59,951 nucleotides of DNA from an uncultured Senegalimassilia sp. (GCA_934661765.1 CAKUJT010000004.1:1-59951), one strand, 5' to 3'. Shown: positions 32,450 through 42,083, counted from the first letter of the stretch. The notes: generated from the sequence alone by a model not told the origin. Translations and numbers: made by a program.

Positions 32450-35400
32450 TTATTTCACTTTCAATCCTTTGAAAATCTTAGCATAAGATTTCTTCACTTT
32501 CTTTGGTACCTTGATAACCATCTTCTTACCAACGCCCTTAAATACTTTCTTGCTGGCTGTTTTCTTAGTGAGTTTTGTTGTCTTGATCGTTATTGTTTTT
32601 AACGCCGGGCATTTGTAAAATGCATTGTTATTGATACGCTTAACATTGGCTCCGATCACTACAGATCTCACTTTTTTATTATTTTTGACTGCTTTTGCTG
32701 CGACAGAAGTCACTTTATAGGTAACTCCCTTTGCCTTGATCACTGCCGGTATTGTTACACTCTTCGCATTCTTGTTTGTCTTGATAAGACTTACTTCTGC
32801 TCCAGCTTTCGTCACTTTGTACTGGCTGCCAGAAACCGTATACTTTGTTCCAACTTTCGGATAAGCAAGTTTCTTTGTAGTAACTACCTTTTTCTCCTTG
32901 CATCGCTTGCAGATATAAGTGATCTTTCCTTTCTTGGTGTAAGTCGGGGCAATCACAGATTTCTTTTCCCATGTGTGTCCGGTTGCCGGAATCTCTTCCC
33001 CGATGTCTAAAGTAAGACCGCAGTCTTTGCAGTAAGTATCGCCGGTATATCCTTCTTTCGTACAGGTTGCTTCTGTTTTATCTAAATATCCGATGTGGAT
33101 GTGTCCGGTCGCAGGGGTTTCCTTTCCGGCACAAAGTTTTTTCCCGCAGTCCGTGCAGTAAGTATCGCCGGTGTATCCGCCTTCGGTGCAGGTGGCTTCC
33201 TCTTTATTGCGGACTTCGGTGTGCTGATGGTCTGTCTTTGGAAGGACTTCTCTCTTTTCGTCCCCACAGGTCTTGCAGATAAAGAGAACATAGCCTTCTC
33301 TTTCACAGTTCGCTTCGTTTCGTTCTTTCTCCTCGTAACGGTGGTCTTTTTTAGGGATCACTTCACCAGAAGATAATTTCTCTCCACAGTCCGTACAATA
33401 GGTGTCGCCGGTATAACCCTCTTTTGTACAGGTTGCTTCTGTTTTGTTACGGACTTCCGTATGCTGGTGCCCGGTGGCTGGGATCTCTTCGGTCTTTACC
33501 TTATCACAGACCGTACAGGTGTAGAGCTTCACCCCTTTTTCTGTACAGGTTGCTGCTTTGGTCACTTTACCAGCATTCCATGTGTGTTCCGTGGTCTTGG
33601 CGATTGTCTTGCCATCAGAAAGCTTCTCTCCACAGTCTTTGCAATAGGTATCACCGGTATAGCCTTCTTCTTTGCAGGTTGCTTCCTTTTTGTTGCGGAT
33701 TTCCGTGTGCTGGTGTCCGGTCGCAGGAAGGACTTCTCGTTTTTCGTCCCCACAGACCTTGCAGACAGAAAGGATATAGCCGTCTGTTGTACAGGTGGCT
33801 TCCTGTTTTTCGGACACTTCATATTCGTGGTCTTTCTTCGGAAGAATCTTACCATCCGAAAGCTTCTCCCCACAGTCTGTACAATAGGTATCACCGGTAT
33901 ATCCCTCTGTTGTACAGGTAGCTTCTGCTTTGTTACGGACTTCCGTATGCAGGTGTCCGGTGGCTGGGATCTCTTCGGTCTTTGTTTCCTGACAGACTGT
34001 ACAGGTATAGGTCTTTACACCCGGTGTAACGCAGGATGGTTTGGTAGTTATCTTGCCGTTATCCCAGATATGGTCTGTCATTGGGATCACTTCTGTTTTA
34101 GTCTCACTGCAGTTGTTACAAGTATAGGTCTTTACTCCAGTGTTCTTACAGGTGGCTTCGGTAGTCACTTTCCCTTCATCCCAGTCGTGTGCTTTCTTGG
34201 CAGTCGGTTCTCCGGAGGAGAGTTTTTCCCCACAGTCTGTACAATAGGTATCTCCGGTATAACCCTCTGTTGTACAGGTAGCTTCAGCTTTGTTACGGAC
34301 TTCCGTATGCAGATGTCCGGTCGCAGGGATCTCTTCGGTCTTTGTTTTCTGGCAGACCGAGCAGGTGTAGGTCTTTACGCCCGGTGTAATGCAGGCAGGC
34401 TTTGTTGTGATCGTCCCTTCGCCCCAAACATGTTCATGGGTATCGTTCCATTTGGCATAAAGAGTCATGCCATCTATTGCAGTACGGATCGTCAGGGATT
34501 CAACCTTCTTTTTATACTCTGGCTCTGTGTACCATCCGGCAAAGGTATACCCTTCTTTTGTCATGTTCTGTGCAAATGGCAGGTAGGTTACGGAGCTTGT
34601 GGAAGAGAACGATGCGGTAAAGCTATAGCGGTCTTCCCATCTGCTGCCGGAAGCATTCGTATACTTTCCACCCGGAAACTCTAAGGTTACTTTTGCGGTT
34701 GCTTTCTGCCACTGTGCATAGAGGATGGAAACAGCATCTAAAGTCTTCGCCCCTGCTTTATAAGAAGCACCACTGCCATCTTTTTTCGTGTTCCACTCCT
34801 TGAACAGATAGCCTTTTTTCGTATATTTGCAGGCAGGTATGGACAGCTTGGTACCAGTACTGCCAAAGACAGGGTCGTTCACCGTTTTTCCGTCTGATCC
34901 GTTGCCATCAAAATAGACGGCATAGGCATCATCCCGGAATACGACATAACGGCGTTTCCATGGGGACTTGTTATTTTCGGTATACCCGACTGCATCCGGC
35001 TTCACATTTTCAGATACGACTGTCGGCAGTAATGCTGTATCACTCGCATCCATTCTCCATGTGAGGTCAAATGCATTTGCACCTACACTGTTTACGGTAT
35101 CCGGCAGATCGATATACATTAGCGAACGCATACCACCTAGACCATACTCCCCGATCGTTGTAAGGGCAGTATCCGTAAGATCGAGCTTGCTGATCGATTC
35201 ACAGCCATACAGTGCATCTTTCCCGATCTCCTTTAAGACAGACGGCATCTTTATAAAGGACAATGCCGTATCCTGATAAAAAGCACGGGCAGGCAGGACG
35301 GTAAAGGAACTTTTGGAAAGGTCTGCCCTTTTCAGGTTCGTACAGGAAGCAAAAGCACTCTCCCCAAGGCTTGTGATATTACAGTCCGAAAGTCCTGTGA

Positions 35401-37006
35401 CCTCTTCTATCTTTTCGCAGGAACTAAATGCCTGTGCCCCAACCGTTGTGAGTGTCTTTGGTACAGTAAGTGTCGTAAGGCTCCTAAGTCCGCTAAAAGC
35501 CTTCTCCGGAAGTGCCGTGAATGTTGAATTTGAAAAATCAAGGCTCTTTAATTTAGAACAGCCATAAAAGGCATCGGTCCCGATCTCTGTGATACTGCAG
35601 TCCGAAAGCCCTGTGATCTCCTCTAAGTTCCGGCAGCCGGAAAATGCATCTACATCAATCTTCGTGACCGTAGGAGGTAACTTGACAGAGCGTAAGGAAG
35701 TACAGTTTTCAAAGGCTTTCTCCGGGATCTCAGTAAGGTTTGCATTGGAAAGGTCGATGCTCTCTAAAGAGGAACAATCAGCAAAAGCGTACATTTCAAG
35801 CGATTTTAGACCTTTGCCTTTGTCAGCAAACGTGATATTTTTTAAGTTACTGGTTTTCCAAAACGCACCGCTCTCCACTTTTTCTACGCTAGATGGTAAA
35901 GACAAGGAAGTAATCTGAGTATCATTATGGAAAGCATTTTCAGAAACCCCAACAATCGGGATACCATCAAAATCAGTAGAGGTAATAGAAATATCTGTTC
36001 CATTGGAGTAATCTGCATCATGCAGGACAATGCCCCATCTATCTATCAATTCCCATGTATCGTAATCAATGTTCCCATATGCATCGTTCTTATCATAAGT
36101 AAGGAAAAACAAACCATCATCCTTTTTTAAATATGCTACATTTTGATCGACATTTGTCATCTGTCCTGCTTGTGAGTAAACATCCAAATCCTTAAGCCCA
36201 TTCGTTGGATCACTGCAGATCCATTTTTTTGAGACCTTATCATAAGAAAGAACATAGGCGTGACCGATAAAATAATTATTTTTATTTTCCCAACCAACAC
36301 TTACTGATGGGATTCCCTCTATCTGTACTAATCTTTCCATGATAGCGGCAAAATCTGCACATACCCCTTTCTTCATTGCCCATGCTTTTTCTACAGATAA
36401 AATGGTATCTTTTAATGAAATATCATACGTCATGATACTCTTAACATACATCGCCAAAGCCACAATCTTCTCATAATCGGTCTTACAATTTTTAGTAGCC
36501 TCTTCTGCTGCTGTTTTCATTTCCTGGTAGGTCGTGGAGGTCTTATCGACTTTTTCCGGCAGGAGATGCTGGCTTGGGTCTTTGTATTTGTTGATAAGTT
36601 CATTGACTTTTTTGGTCGCAGTCAGTGCTGGAAAGTATTCTTCGGGCTTTTCATATACTTGAAATTTTTGTGTACTCTTATCCAAATCATCGTATTCTGG
36701 ATTTTCAATGTCAGCCTTGTTGAGATCCAAACTATAACTTTGAAATTTAAATTGTTCTCCATCATATTCCATCATGCCGGAAAATAATTTACTATCATTA
36801 TAAGTTTCAATATTGTAATATCGTAATGTTTTTCCATTTTTTAATGTTTTTAATGTTTGAAATTTTTTACCATTAATCATGATATAATTATCATCATCCT
36901 GCTGTATATCTTGTGTATCTGCTGCCCAAACGGAATGCGGTACAAACAGACTACAGCCAACAGCCAGCGTAAGAGCTGTTGCGATACTCCATATCTTTTT
37001 TCTCAT
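32450..37006 (-). CDS. BspA-like leucine-rich-repeat surface protein with transglutaminase-like domain
   Basis: A 1518-residue secreted protein. Signal peptide (1-30, ending near VWAADTQ). A transglutaminase-like domain at about 150-270 keeps Cys (GVCADFA), His (GHAYVLS) and Asp (SDPTNG). LRR_5/BspA repeats follow (about 350-640), then InlB-like beta-grasp repeats (YFDGNGSDGK, LYAQWQK). Next are about a dozen ~40-residue Cys-pair repeats (YTCSVCQKTKTEEIPATGH, YTGDTYCTDCGEKL) and a final LRR block with a Lys-rich tail. No LPxTG motif. The start at 37006 is behind AGAAAGGAAG; an upstream ATG would add 19 residues that break the signal peptide. Probably an adhesin or cell-wall-associated enzyme. 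Confidence 0.88.
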   Translation of the reverse strand: MRKKIWSIATALTLAVGCSLFVPHSVWAADTQDIQQDDDNYIMINGKKFQTLKTLKNGKTLRYYNIETYNDSKLFSGMMEYDGEQFKFQSYSLDLNKADIENPEYDDLDKSTQKFQVYEKPEEYFPALTATKKVNELINKYKDPSQHLLPEKVDKTSTTYQEMKTAAEEATKNCKTDYEKIVALAMYVKSIMTYDISLKDTILSVEKAWAMKKGVCADFAAIMERLVQIEGIPSVSVGWENKNNYFIGHAYVLSYDKVSKKWICSDPTNGLKDLDVYSQAGQMTNVDQNVAYLKKDDGLFFLTYDKNDAYGNIDYDTWELIDRWGIVLHDADYSNGTDISITSTDFDGIPIVGVSENAFHNDTQITSLSLPSSVEKVESGAFWKTSNLKNITFADKGKGLKSLEMYAFADCSSLESIDLSNANLTEIPEKAFENCTSLRSVKLPPTVTKIDVDAFSGCRNLEEITGLSDCSITEIGTDAFYGCSKLKSLDFSNSTFTALPEKAFSGLRSLTTLTVPKTLTTVGAQAFSSCEKIEEVTGLSDCNITSLGESAFASCTNLKRADLSKSSFTVLPARAFYQDTALSFIKMPSVLKEIGKDALYGCESISKLDLTDTALTTIGEYGLGGMRSLMYIDLPDTVNSVGANAFDLTWRMDASDTALLPTVVSENVKPDAVGYTENNKSPWKRRYVVFRDDAYAVYFDGNGSDGKTVNDPVFGSTGTKLSIPACKYTKKGYLFKEWNTKKDGSGASYKAGAKTLDAVSILYAQWQKATAKVTLEFPGGKYTNASGSRWEDRYSFTASFSSTSSVTYLPFAQNMTKEGYTFAGWYTEPEYKKKVESLTIRTAIDGMTLYAKWNDTHEHVWGEGTITTKPACITPGVKTYTCSVCQKTKTEEIPATGHLHTEVRNKAEATCTTEGYTGDTYCTDCGEKLSSGEPTAKKAHDWDEGKVTTEATCKNTGVKTYTCNNCSETKTEVIPMTDHIWDNGKITTKPSCVTPGVKTYTCTVCQETKTEEIPATGHLHTEVRNKAEATCTTEGYTGDTYCTDCGEKLSDGKILPKKDHEYEVSEKQEATCTTDGYILSVCKVCGDEKREVLPATGHQHTEIRNKKEATCKEEGYTGDTYCKDCGEKLSDGKTIAKTTEHTWNAGKVTKAATCTEKGVKLYTCTVCDKVKTEEIPATGHQHTEVRNKTEATCTKEGYTGDTYCTDCGEKLSSGEVIPKKDHRYEEKERNEANCEREGYVLFICKTCGDEKREVLPKTDHQHTEVRNKEEATCTEGGYTGDTYCTDCGKKLCAGKETPATGHIHIGYLDKTEATCTKEGYTGDTYCKDCGLTLDIGEEIPATGHTWEKKSVIAPTYTKKGKITYICKRCKEKKVVTTKKLAYPKVGTKYTVSGSQYKVTKAGAEVSLIKTNKNAKSVTIPAVIKAKGVTYKVTSVAAKAVKNNKKVRSVVIGANVKRINNNAFYKCPALKTITIKTTKLTKKTASKKVFKGVGKKMVIKVPKKVKKSYAKIFKGLKVK

Positions 37007-37096
37007 AAAATCTTCCTTTCTTAAGTTTTTTCTATCATTATTTTTATCATACCACATTTCCATCGAATTTTTATAAGAAAAAGAATTGAATTCTTT

Positions 37097-37134
37097 TTAC
37101 AAAAAAGACCCACATCCGAAGATGTGAGTCTTAT
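37097..37134. terminator. Terminator family 1 (GACCCACATC-CGAA-GATGTGAGTC), representative
   Basis: Near-identical hairpin AAGACCCACATC-CGAA-GATGTGAGTCTT with A and T runs on both sides. Further copies are at 38086-38122, 40912-40946, 42136-42172, 44349-44386 and 45065-45100, with a diverged one at about 46165-46200. They separate single- or two-gene units from 37 to 46 kb and can act in both directions. Confidence 0.8.
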
Positions 37135-37151
37135 TTATTTTTATCTTAATC

Positions 37152-37778
37152 TTATATTTTGGTTATTGTATAATGATTAATTATTTTTTGTATAATTCTT
37201 TCATTAAAACACCTGGTGTCTCTTGCTATTCGTCTTATTAAATCTTCCCCCCATAAAGGATATTTTTGAATATAATATAATCGTCTAACCCAAGATGGAT
37301 GAGAGAAGTCTTCAATATCATAGTCATTGAAAGAACCCACAAAATTCATTGCTTTCACAGTCTTTTGTATATCTCCATTAAAAACTTTAATGGAAGAACC
37401 ATAATCAGCATGCATTTCATTAACCCATGCAATAAATTTACAGCAATGCGGGTATTTTAACGGAAAAATATCTATTTCTTTATGTGTTAACTCATGTTCT
37501 AATGTATACGCAAAACCCATTTCCGCTTCTATACAATTTTTTAAAATCAATTGAAATGCCCATTCTGATGAAAATATAACTGCTTTCTTTTTGCTTCGGG
37601 TTACATGTGCATTCAGATGCGGATTATTAGGATAATCAGGTGCAAATTTAATAATTATGTCTTTTTCTCTATAAAAATTTTTGAGTTTTTCTAGCCTGTC
37701 ACTAATATCAATTTTTGGAATATCACCCAGTGTTTTTTGCCGTTCTTCTATATAGTCAACACATTTCTTTCTCATCAT
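37152..37778 (-). CDS. Predicted zinc metallopeptidase
   Basis: A 208-residue cytoplasmic protein with HELTHKE (HExxH) at about residue 94 and, about 30 residues on, WVNEMHADYGS, a Glu/Asp-containing helix as in M48-like or ImmA-like gluzincins. The remainder (SHPSWVRRLYYIQKYPLWGEDLI) resembles the SHPSxxxRI region after the active site of M48 peptidases. It starts 11 bases after a tiny membrane protein gene, probably an operon. Confidence 0.7.
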   Translation of the reverse strand: MMRKKCVDYIEERQKTLGDIPKIDISDRLEKLKNFYREKDIIIKFAPDYPNNPHLNAHVTRSKKKAVIFSSEWAFQLILKNCIEAEMGFAYTLEHELTHKEIDIFPLKYPHCCKFIAWVNEMHADYGSSIKVFNGDIQKTVKAMNFVGSFNDYDIEDFSHPSWVRRLYYIQKYPLWGEDLIRRIARDTRCFNERIIQKIINHYTITKI

Positions 37779-37789
37779 ACATCCCTTTT

Positions 37790-37978
37790 TTAAAAATATG
37801 TACTAAAAATTAAAACTATAGCTAAAACTATAGCAATCCCTTTCCTTATCCCATGACTCCAAGGATAAATTGGGACAAAGTAATAAAGATTGCGTATTTC
37901 CACTCTGGCGATTAAAAATAAGTCTACCAATAAGATAATTCCTAGTATTACTTTAACAAAATACATCTTATATAACAC
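37790..37978 (-). CDS. Small membrane protein
   Basis: A 62-residue peptide with two hydrophobic segments (about 5-24 and 42-60). It lies directly upstream of the metallopeptidase gene, with which it probably forms an operon. No family was recognised. Confidence 0.45.
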   Translation of the reverse strand: MLYKMYFVKVILGIILLVDLFLIARVEIRNLYYFVPIYPWSHGIRKGIAIVLAIVLIFSTYF

Positions 37979-38124
37979 AACTCCTTTCTAGTATTAACAC
38001 CATGAATATTGTTAATATGTAAAAGTATTAAAGGAGTTTATCTTCATTATATATTTTAAATGATTATAAGTAAAGAAATTCTTTTAAAAAAAAGACCCAC
38101 ATCCGAAGATGCGAGTCTCATCTC

Positions 38125-39015
38125 TTATATTTCCGGCAACACCTCCTTTGCAAGATCAATCAGCCATTGCTTTCGATATTTTGTTTTTTGTATCAATGCA
38201 GGAAAGCGGAATTCATTAATCTCAAGGTCTGATCCAAACAGTTCTTTTAATGGAAAGATATTATTATTTAAAAATACATTAAAGTGTAGTGTCTCTTTAA
38301 CTTCGTCATAGATCACTTGTCGTTTATGCAAGATAGATACAAAATTCAGATTTAAAAATTTATTAGTTTTATCCACTTTTACATATCCGTTGTGTTTTCC
38401 AGATGTTAAGCATACATCCTCTCGTTCGGACAAGAAGATTTGTAAAGCAGACCCATCTTTTACTTCCAGTCCATAACATGGGCGGGGACGTAGAAAATAA
38501 AGCAGCATCCATGGAATATTATATAGGGTAGCCCAGTAATACATATGTCCTTCTGCCGAAAGGTAATCTTCCAATATTCTTCGGGCCATTCTTTCCCCTA
38601 CATATATACCCGTTTCCTGCTGTATGATATAGACTGCCAGATCAAAATAATCTCGTACCGCATTGTATATATTTCGTTCATAATCAGTTAATTCTTTCTT
38701 CCGGGATTCTTTTGTCACTTCACGCGAGTTAGAACTATAAGGGCAAAAGCGATATGCTGTCTCATTGTATGGAGCAAAAGAAAGACTGCGGCTATAATGT
38801 TTTCCATAAGGTCGGTCTGTATTCTCTAATTTTTTATATAATCCAATAAGCTGTATCGGGTTATCACAGGCCGGACAAACCCCAAAATCACGGGGAACTC
38901 CGTCTTTCCCCACTTTATGATAAGGTTCCTGTTTTAGTGTCAGTTTTTCAAAATTTTCCGCATTAATTTCATGCGGTGTATTTATGCCTGTGTGTAGCTT
39001 AAATTTTCTCATCAA
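38125..39015 (-). CDS. B-type cassette protein, copy 1 (unknown function)
   Basis: Unrecognised 296-residue protein, clearly paralogous to 40949-41839. Shared features are RKFKLHTG at the start, a CPACDNPIQLIGLYKKLENT segment with a second Cys at FCPY (possible zinc site), KHYSRSLSFAPYNET, and a helical middle (MYYWATLYNIPWMLLYF). In copy 2 the gene overlaps an upstream A-type gene. Here the IscB insertion sequence separates it from its A partner (40596-40856), so it has probably lost translational coupling. Confidence 0.65.
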   Translation of the reverse strand: MMRKFKLHTGINTPHEINAENFEKLTLKQEPYHKVGKDGVPRDFGVCPACDNPIQLIGLYKKLENTDRPYGKHYSRSLSFAPYNETAYRFCPYSSNSREVTKESRKKELTDYERNIYNAVRDYFDLAVYIIQQETGIYVGERMARRILEDYLSAEGHMYYWATLYNIPWMLLYFLRPRPCYGLEVKDGSALQIFLSEREDVCLTSGKHNGYVKVDKTNKFLNLNFVSILHKRQVIYDEVKETLHFNVFLNNNIFPLKELFGSDLEINEFRFPALIQKTKYRKQWLIDLAKEVLPEI

Positions 39016-39072
39016 AAATTTAGGCGAAGGATACCCCGGGTTCTTAAGCCGGGGAGGAATTCGCCACCGTCT

Positions 39073-40320
39073 TCAGGCGGTCCTCCTTTCAGTTAGATAA
39101 TTCTTCCTTGTATCAGCAAAAGTAAGTTTCTTTACACTGATACTGCCTTTCTTTACTTTTTCTCCAGATAATGTCCGGATATCAAAAAATCCGGTTTTTC
39201 GTCTTCCGAAAATGAAGTATTCCCTGCCCTGGTATCTGACTTTATCAAATAACCGGTAACCTTTTACAAGGTACTCCGCCTGATTGGATTTTCGTATACC
39301 GCCTTTCAGGATTGTCTGTTTATGTATCTGCCGGTTGTGGCAGCGGACTTTCTTCTGATAATAGTAAGTCCCATCCGATACGGCATCTGGATTCCCGCTG
39401 ATACATCTTGCATCTATGTGATGTTCTTTCGGAAGGTTATGGCGAATCCTTGTATTCTTTGTCAGATATCCATAAGTCATCGATACCGGGATAGCCGGTT
39501 CGTACTGTTCTTTCAATGCATTGTAAAAAGCCCAGCGCATGATACCCATAAATGCAGCATCTTTAAATTGCATGCCACGCTTGATATTCTTTGGCAGTAT
39601 AACCGTGCCATTATGATAACCCCTATGGCAGGTCTCGCATAATGTGATCAGATTGTTCGGGGCATTGCCTCCCGTCTTACGACTTTCAATATGATGGACG
39701 TTTAATATCTTATCTTTGGATCTTCCCTTACAGCACTGGCAGGTGTGTCCATCCCGGAAGAATACATACTCCCGGACATTCCAGAAATCCATCTGCTCTC
39801 CCTGCTGGTACTCTGTCCCTTGAATATCTGGATTCTTGATCTTTTGGATATCAAAGGATGCGGTCTCCACAATGATACGGCTAACTGGCAGAATCTTGCA
39901 GACATTTGCCACTACCGTAAGATGTGATTCTATTTTCTGACGGATAGATGGTGCAAGCCAGCCATTCTTCCGTTTTCGGTTATCGAATCTTGCTGGACGG
40001 TATCTTGTCTTTCTGCTCCGCCTGCTCCGGCGCAGCTGTCTTCTTGTCGCCAGTAGCTTCACGATATCCCCGCGTAATTCTACATCAGATTCATATAACA
40101 CTTTTGCTTTCGTGGTTGCCGATACTCCAACATGTTTGTTCCCGGCATCAACACCTAATGATACCGGCTGCACATTTCTTTCAGATTCGTATTGCAGCTG
40201 TATAGTGAACGGACATTTCTTTACAACTACTGCCATCCCGGATTTTAACATCCGGTAAACTTTTCCATGCCGGTCTGTCGGCATCAATGGCTGTCCATCG
40301 TTTGCTACTACATATACCAT
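39073..40320 (-). CDS. iscB: IscB RNA-guided nuclease, apparently intact
   Basis: A 415-residue IscB, ancestor-type relative of Cas9. It has the N-terminal RRXRR/PLMP domain, RuvC-I GVDAGNKHVG (Asp58), an Arg-rich bridge helix (RRQLRRSRRSRKTRYR), RuvC-II IIVETASFD (Glu152), an HNH domain with zinc cysteines (CQCCKGR, LCETCHRGYHNG) and catalytic HH at 209-210, and RuvC-III HHIDARCISG (Asp303). All catalytic residues are present, so RNA-guided double-strand cleavage is plausible. Start ATG at 40320 behind GAAAGGAAC. The omega RNA lies immediately upstream. Confidence 0.93.
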   Translation of the reverse strand: MVYVVANDGQPLMPTDRHGKVYRMLKSGMAVVVKKCPFTIQLQYESERNVQPVSLGVDAGNKHVGVSATTKAKVLYESDVELRGDIVKLLATRRQLRRSRRSRKTRYRPARFDNRKRKNGWLAPSIRQKIESHLTVVANVCKILPVSRIIVETASFDIQKIKNPDIQGTEYQQGEQMDFWNVREYVFFRDGHTCQCCKGRSKDKILNVHHIESRKTGGNAPNNLITLCETCHRGYHNGTVILPKNIKRGMQFKDAAFMGIMRWAFYNALKEQYEPAIPVSMTYGYLTKNTRIRHNLPKEHHIDARCISGNPDAVSDGTYYYQKKVRCHNRQIHKQTILKGGIRKSNQAEYLVKGYRLFDKVRYQGREYFIFGRRKTGFFDIRTLSGEKVKKGSISVKKLTFADTRKNYLTERRTA

Positions 40321-40611
40321 GATATAAGTTCCTTTCTATTGGTGTGTTACTGCGGTAAGCCGGCCACACCTGCCGTAATGATACCTTCGCCAATGTTAAT
40401 GGGAGGTTTGCCATATGCAACACTGTCCCTACCCACCAGAACTGTTTAATCGCATATTGTAGAGCTACAGGCAAGGTATAACACCTGTAGGTACCTGTCT
40501 GCATAGTAAGGCTATGCATTCTCCCGTAACGTAGTGCCCGGAGCACTTAGGCTAGTCAATTAGACTCTCACAAGCCCCTACTTCAAGCCGTTAGGCTAAG
40601 TAGTGGGTAAT
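40321..40611 (-). ncRNA. Omega RNA (HEARO-type) of iscB
   Basis: Highly structured 290-base region with hairpins visible on the minus strand: CTACTTAGCC-region/GAAGTAG, GTGCTCCGGGCAC, CTACAGGTG...CCTGTAG and GCAGGTGTGGCCGGC. This matches the place (between left end and iscB) of the omega RNA scaffold. The guide would come from the sequence just outside the left end, i.e. the 3' end of the A gene. Confidence 0.7.
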
Positions 40612-40856
40612 TGACCTTCCGGAACGTCAACATATGTCTCAAGTCTTGGATAAACTTCACTCATTTTCCACCACCATTCCTGTGGCAGTTCCGGTACCTC
40701 CCCCTGTTTTTCTGCAAATTTGAGGCATTCTAAAATATCCCCTAGCCCTATTGTAAATTCATTCGTTTCGTTTTTCAATAGGAAGAAAAGATATTCCTCT
40801 CTGTTAACATCCATATCTTTGAGTACATCTCCTGTTGGTACTGCTGTTTTTTCCAT
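40596..40856 (-). CDS. A-type cassette protein, copy 1, 3' end cut by IscB insertion
   Basis: An 86-residue acidic protein, paralogous to 41826-42083 and more distantly to 45831-46148. Shared features are MEKTAVPTGDVLKD, then FTIGLGDILECLKFAEKQGE and LPQEWWWKM. The final residues QLPTT come from the insertion sequence; the paralogue ends EDNEEI and overlaps its B gene. Function unknown; A and B probably act as a pair. Confidence 0.65.
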   Translation of the reverse strand: MEKTAVPTGDVLKDMDVNREEYLFFLLKNETNEFTIGLGDILECLKFAEKQGEVPELPQEWWWKMSEVYPRLETYVDVPEGQLPTT

Positions 40857-40948
40857 TATATATTCATCCTTTCTGCAATCTTTTCTTATTAATATGACTT
40901 ATTTTTCATGAAAAAAAGACCCACATCCGAAGATGTGAGTCTTATCTT

Positions 40949-41839
40949 TTATATTTCCGGCATGATTTCCCTTGCCAATTCTATCCTTTTTTGGTTTCTG
41001 TATTTAGCATTGCAGATAAGATTGGGGAAACGGTACTCGTTGATCTGTAATTCCTGTTTATACTCCGTAACAAACTCCCCATTTATGTTTGTCGAATATA
41101 ACTCCAGATATATTTTTTCAACCACTTCATCGTTTACGACTTTTCTGCTGTGAGATAACATTGTGTAGTTTAGATCCAGAAAACTCCCATTATTACTCAC
41201 TCGGACATATCCTTTTTTAAAATCACAAGGGACAAGATTAACATCCTTTCGTGTTAAAAGATATTTTTCCAATTCACAATCCTGTTTGATAATGAGACCG
41301 TAACAGGAATGGGCTGTCATAAAATAAAGGAACATCCATGGAATATTGTATAAAGTTGCCCAATAGTACATATGGGCTTCAGAAGCAACATATTCCCGTA
41401 GCATTTGTCTTGCTATATTTTCTGTAATATAAATCCCAGTATCTTGCTCCAATATATACATAGCGAGGTCGAAGTTTTCCCGTGCAGAATGATAAACAGT
41501 CCGTTCATATTCTGTAACTTTTTCTTTTCTGCTTTCTCTTGTAACATTATAATAATGTCCAGCATAAGGACATAACTGATACGTTGTCTCATTATGAGTT
41601 GCAATAGTAATACTATGATTATAATGTTTTCCATATGGTTTGTCCGTATTCGCCAATTTTTTATAAAGCCCTAATATCTGTATTGGATTATCACAAGCAG
41701 GGCAGACTGCAAAATTTCGTTTGTATCCATCCTTTCCAGTAATGCTATAATGGGCATCCTTTTTTGTTTCTGAAAGATAAATTTCTTTTGTTAGATCATA
41801 AACCTTAGCCTTCCCAGTATGTAACTTAAATCTCCTCAT
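40949..41839 (-). CDS. B-type cassette protein, copy 2
   Basis: Unrecognised 296-residue protein, the uninterrupted paralogue of 38125-39015. CPACDNPIQILGLYKKLANT plus LCPYAGHYY give a possible four-Cys metal site; the helical YERTVYHSARENFDLAMYIL and AHMYYWATLYNIPWMFLYF segments are conserved between copies, while the C-terminal third diverges. Its start overlaps the A gene by 14 bases, so the pair is strictly coupled. Followed by a family 1 terminator. Confidence 0.68.
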   Translation of the reverse strand: MRRFKLHTGKAKVYDLTKEIYLSETKKDAHYSITGKDGYKRNFAVCPACDNPIQILGLYKKLANTDKPYGKHYNHSITIATHNETTYQLCPYAGHYYNVTRESRKEKVTEYERTVYHSARENFDLAMYILEQDTGIYITENIARQMLREYVASEAHMYYWATLYNIPWMFLYFMTAHSCYGLIIKQDCELEKYLLTRKDVNLVPCDFKKGYVRVSNNGSFLDLNYTMLSHSRKVVNDEVVEKIYLELYSTNINGEFVTEYKQELQINEYRFPNLICNAKYRNQKRIELAREIMPEI

Positions 41840-42083
41840 TGTCTTCTGGTACTTCTGCTAATTCCTGAATCTGTGGATACATGCTCCATATCTTTCCCCA
41901 CCACTCTGCAGGAAGTTTTGGTACCTCTCCCTCCTTTTCTGCAAAACGCAGACATTCTAATATATCTCCTAGTCCTATTGTAAACTTGTTCTTCTCTGAA
42001 CGCAATAAAAAATAAATTTTCTCATCTTCTCTAATATCCCAGTCTTTTATGACATCTCCTGTTGGTACTACTGTTTTTTCCAT
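41826..42083 (-). CDS. A-type cassette protein, copy 2
   Basis: An 85-residue acidic protein beginning MEKTVVPTGDVIKDWDIRED behind AGAAAGGATG. The core FTIGLGDILECLRFAEKEGE and PAEWWGKIW matches the other A copies. It ends in DNEEI within the B gene's start (14-base overlap). The leader (CATATTAATAAGAAAAGATTAC) is almost identical to that of copy 1, so the whole cassette with promoter and terminator has been duplicated. Confidence 0.68.
   Translation of the reverse strand: MEKTVVPTGDVIKDWDIREDEKIYFLLRSEKNKFTIGLGDILECLRFAEKEGEVPKLPAEWWGKIWSMYPQIQELAEVPEDNEEI

Larger units (their letters stand above)
39018..40613 (-). mobile_element. IscB-type IS200/IS605 insertion between an A/B gene pair
   Basis: Boundaries inferred by comparison with the uninterrupted paralogous pair at 40949-42083. 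The left end starts near 40613, inside the last codons of the A gene; the right end, with hairpin CCCCGGGTTCTTAAGCCGGGG (39034-39054), ends a few bases before the B gene start. It contains iscB and an upstream structured omega RNA region and no tnpA, so mobility would depend on a transposase in trans. Confidence 0.75.

Noticed and set aside
33461..34684. Plus-strand open frame of 407 codons opposite the adhesin gene
   Set aside because: It is the mirror of the Cys-pair repeat region of the adhesin; repeats keep the opposite frame open. Codon use and lack of a ribosome-binding site argue against a gene.
38125..42083. A/B pairs as a classical toxin-antitoxin system
   Set aside because: The size and overlap would fit, but no toxin or antitoxin fold is recognisable, so no function is called.
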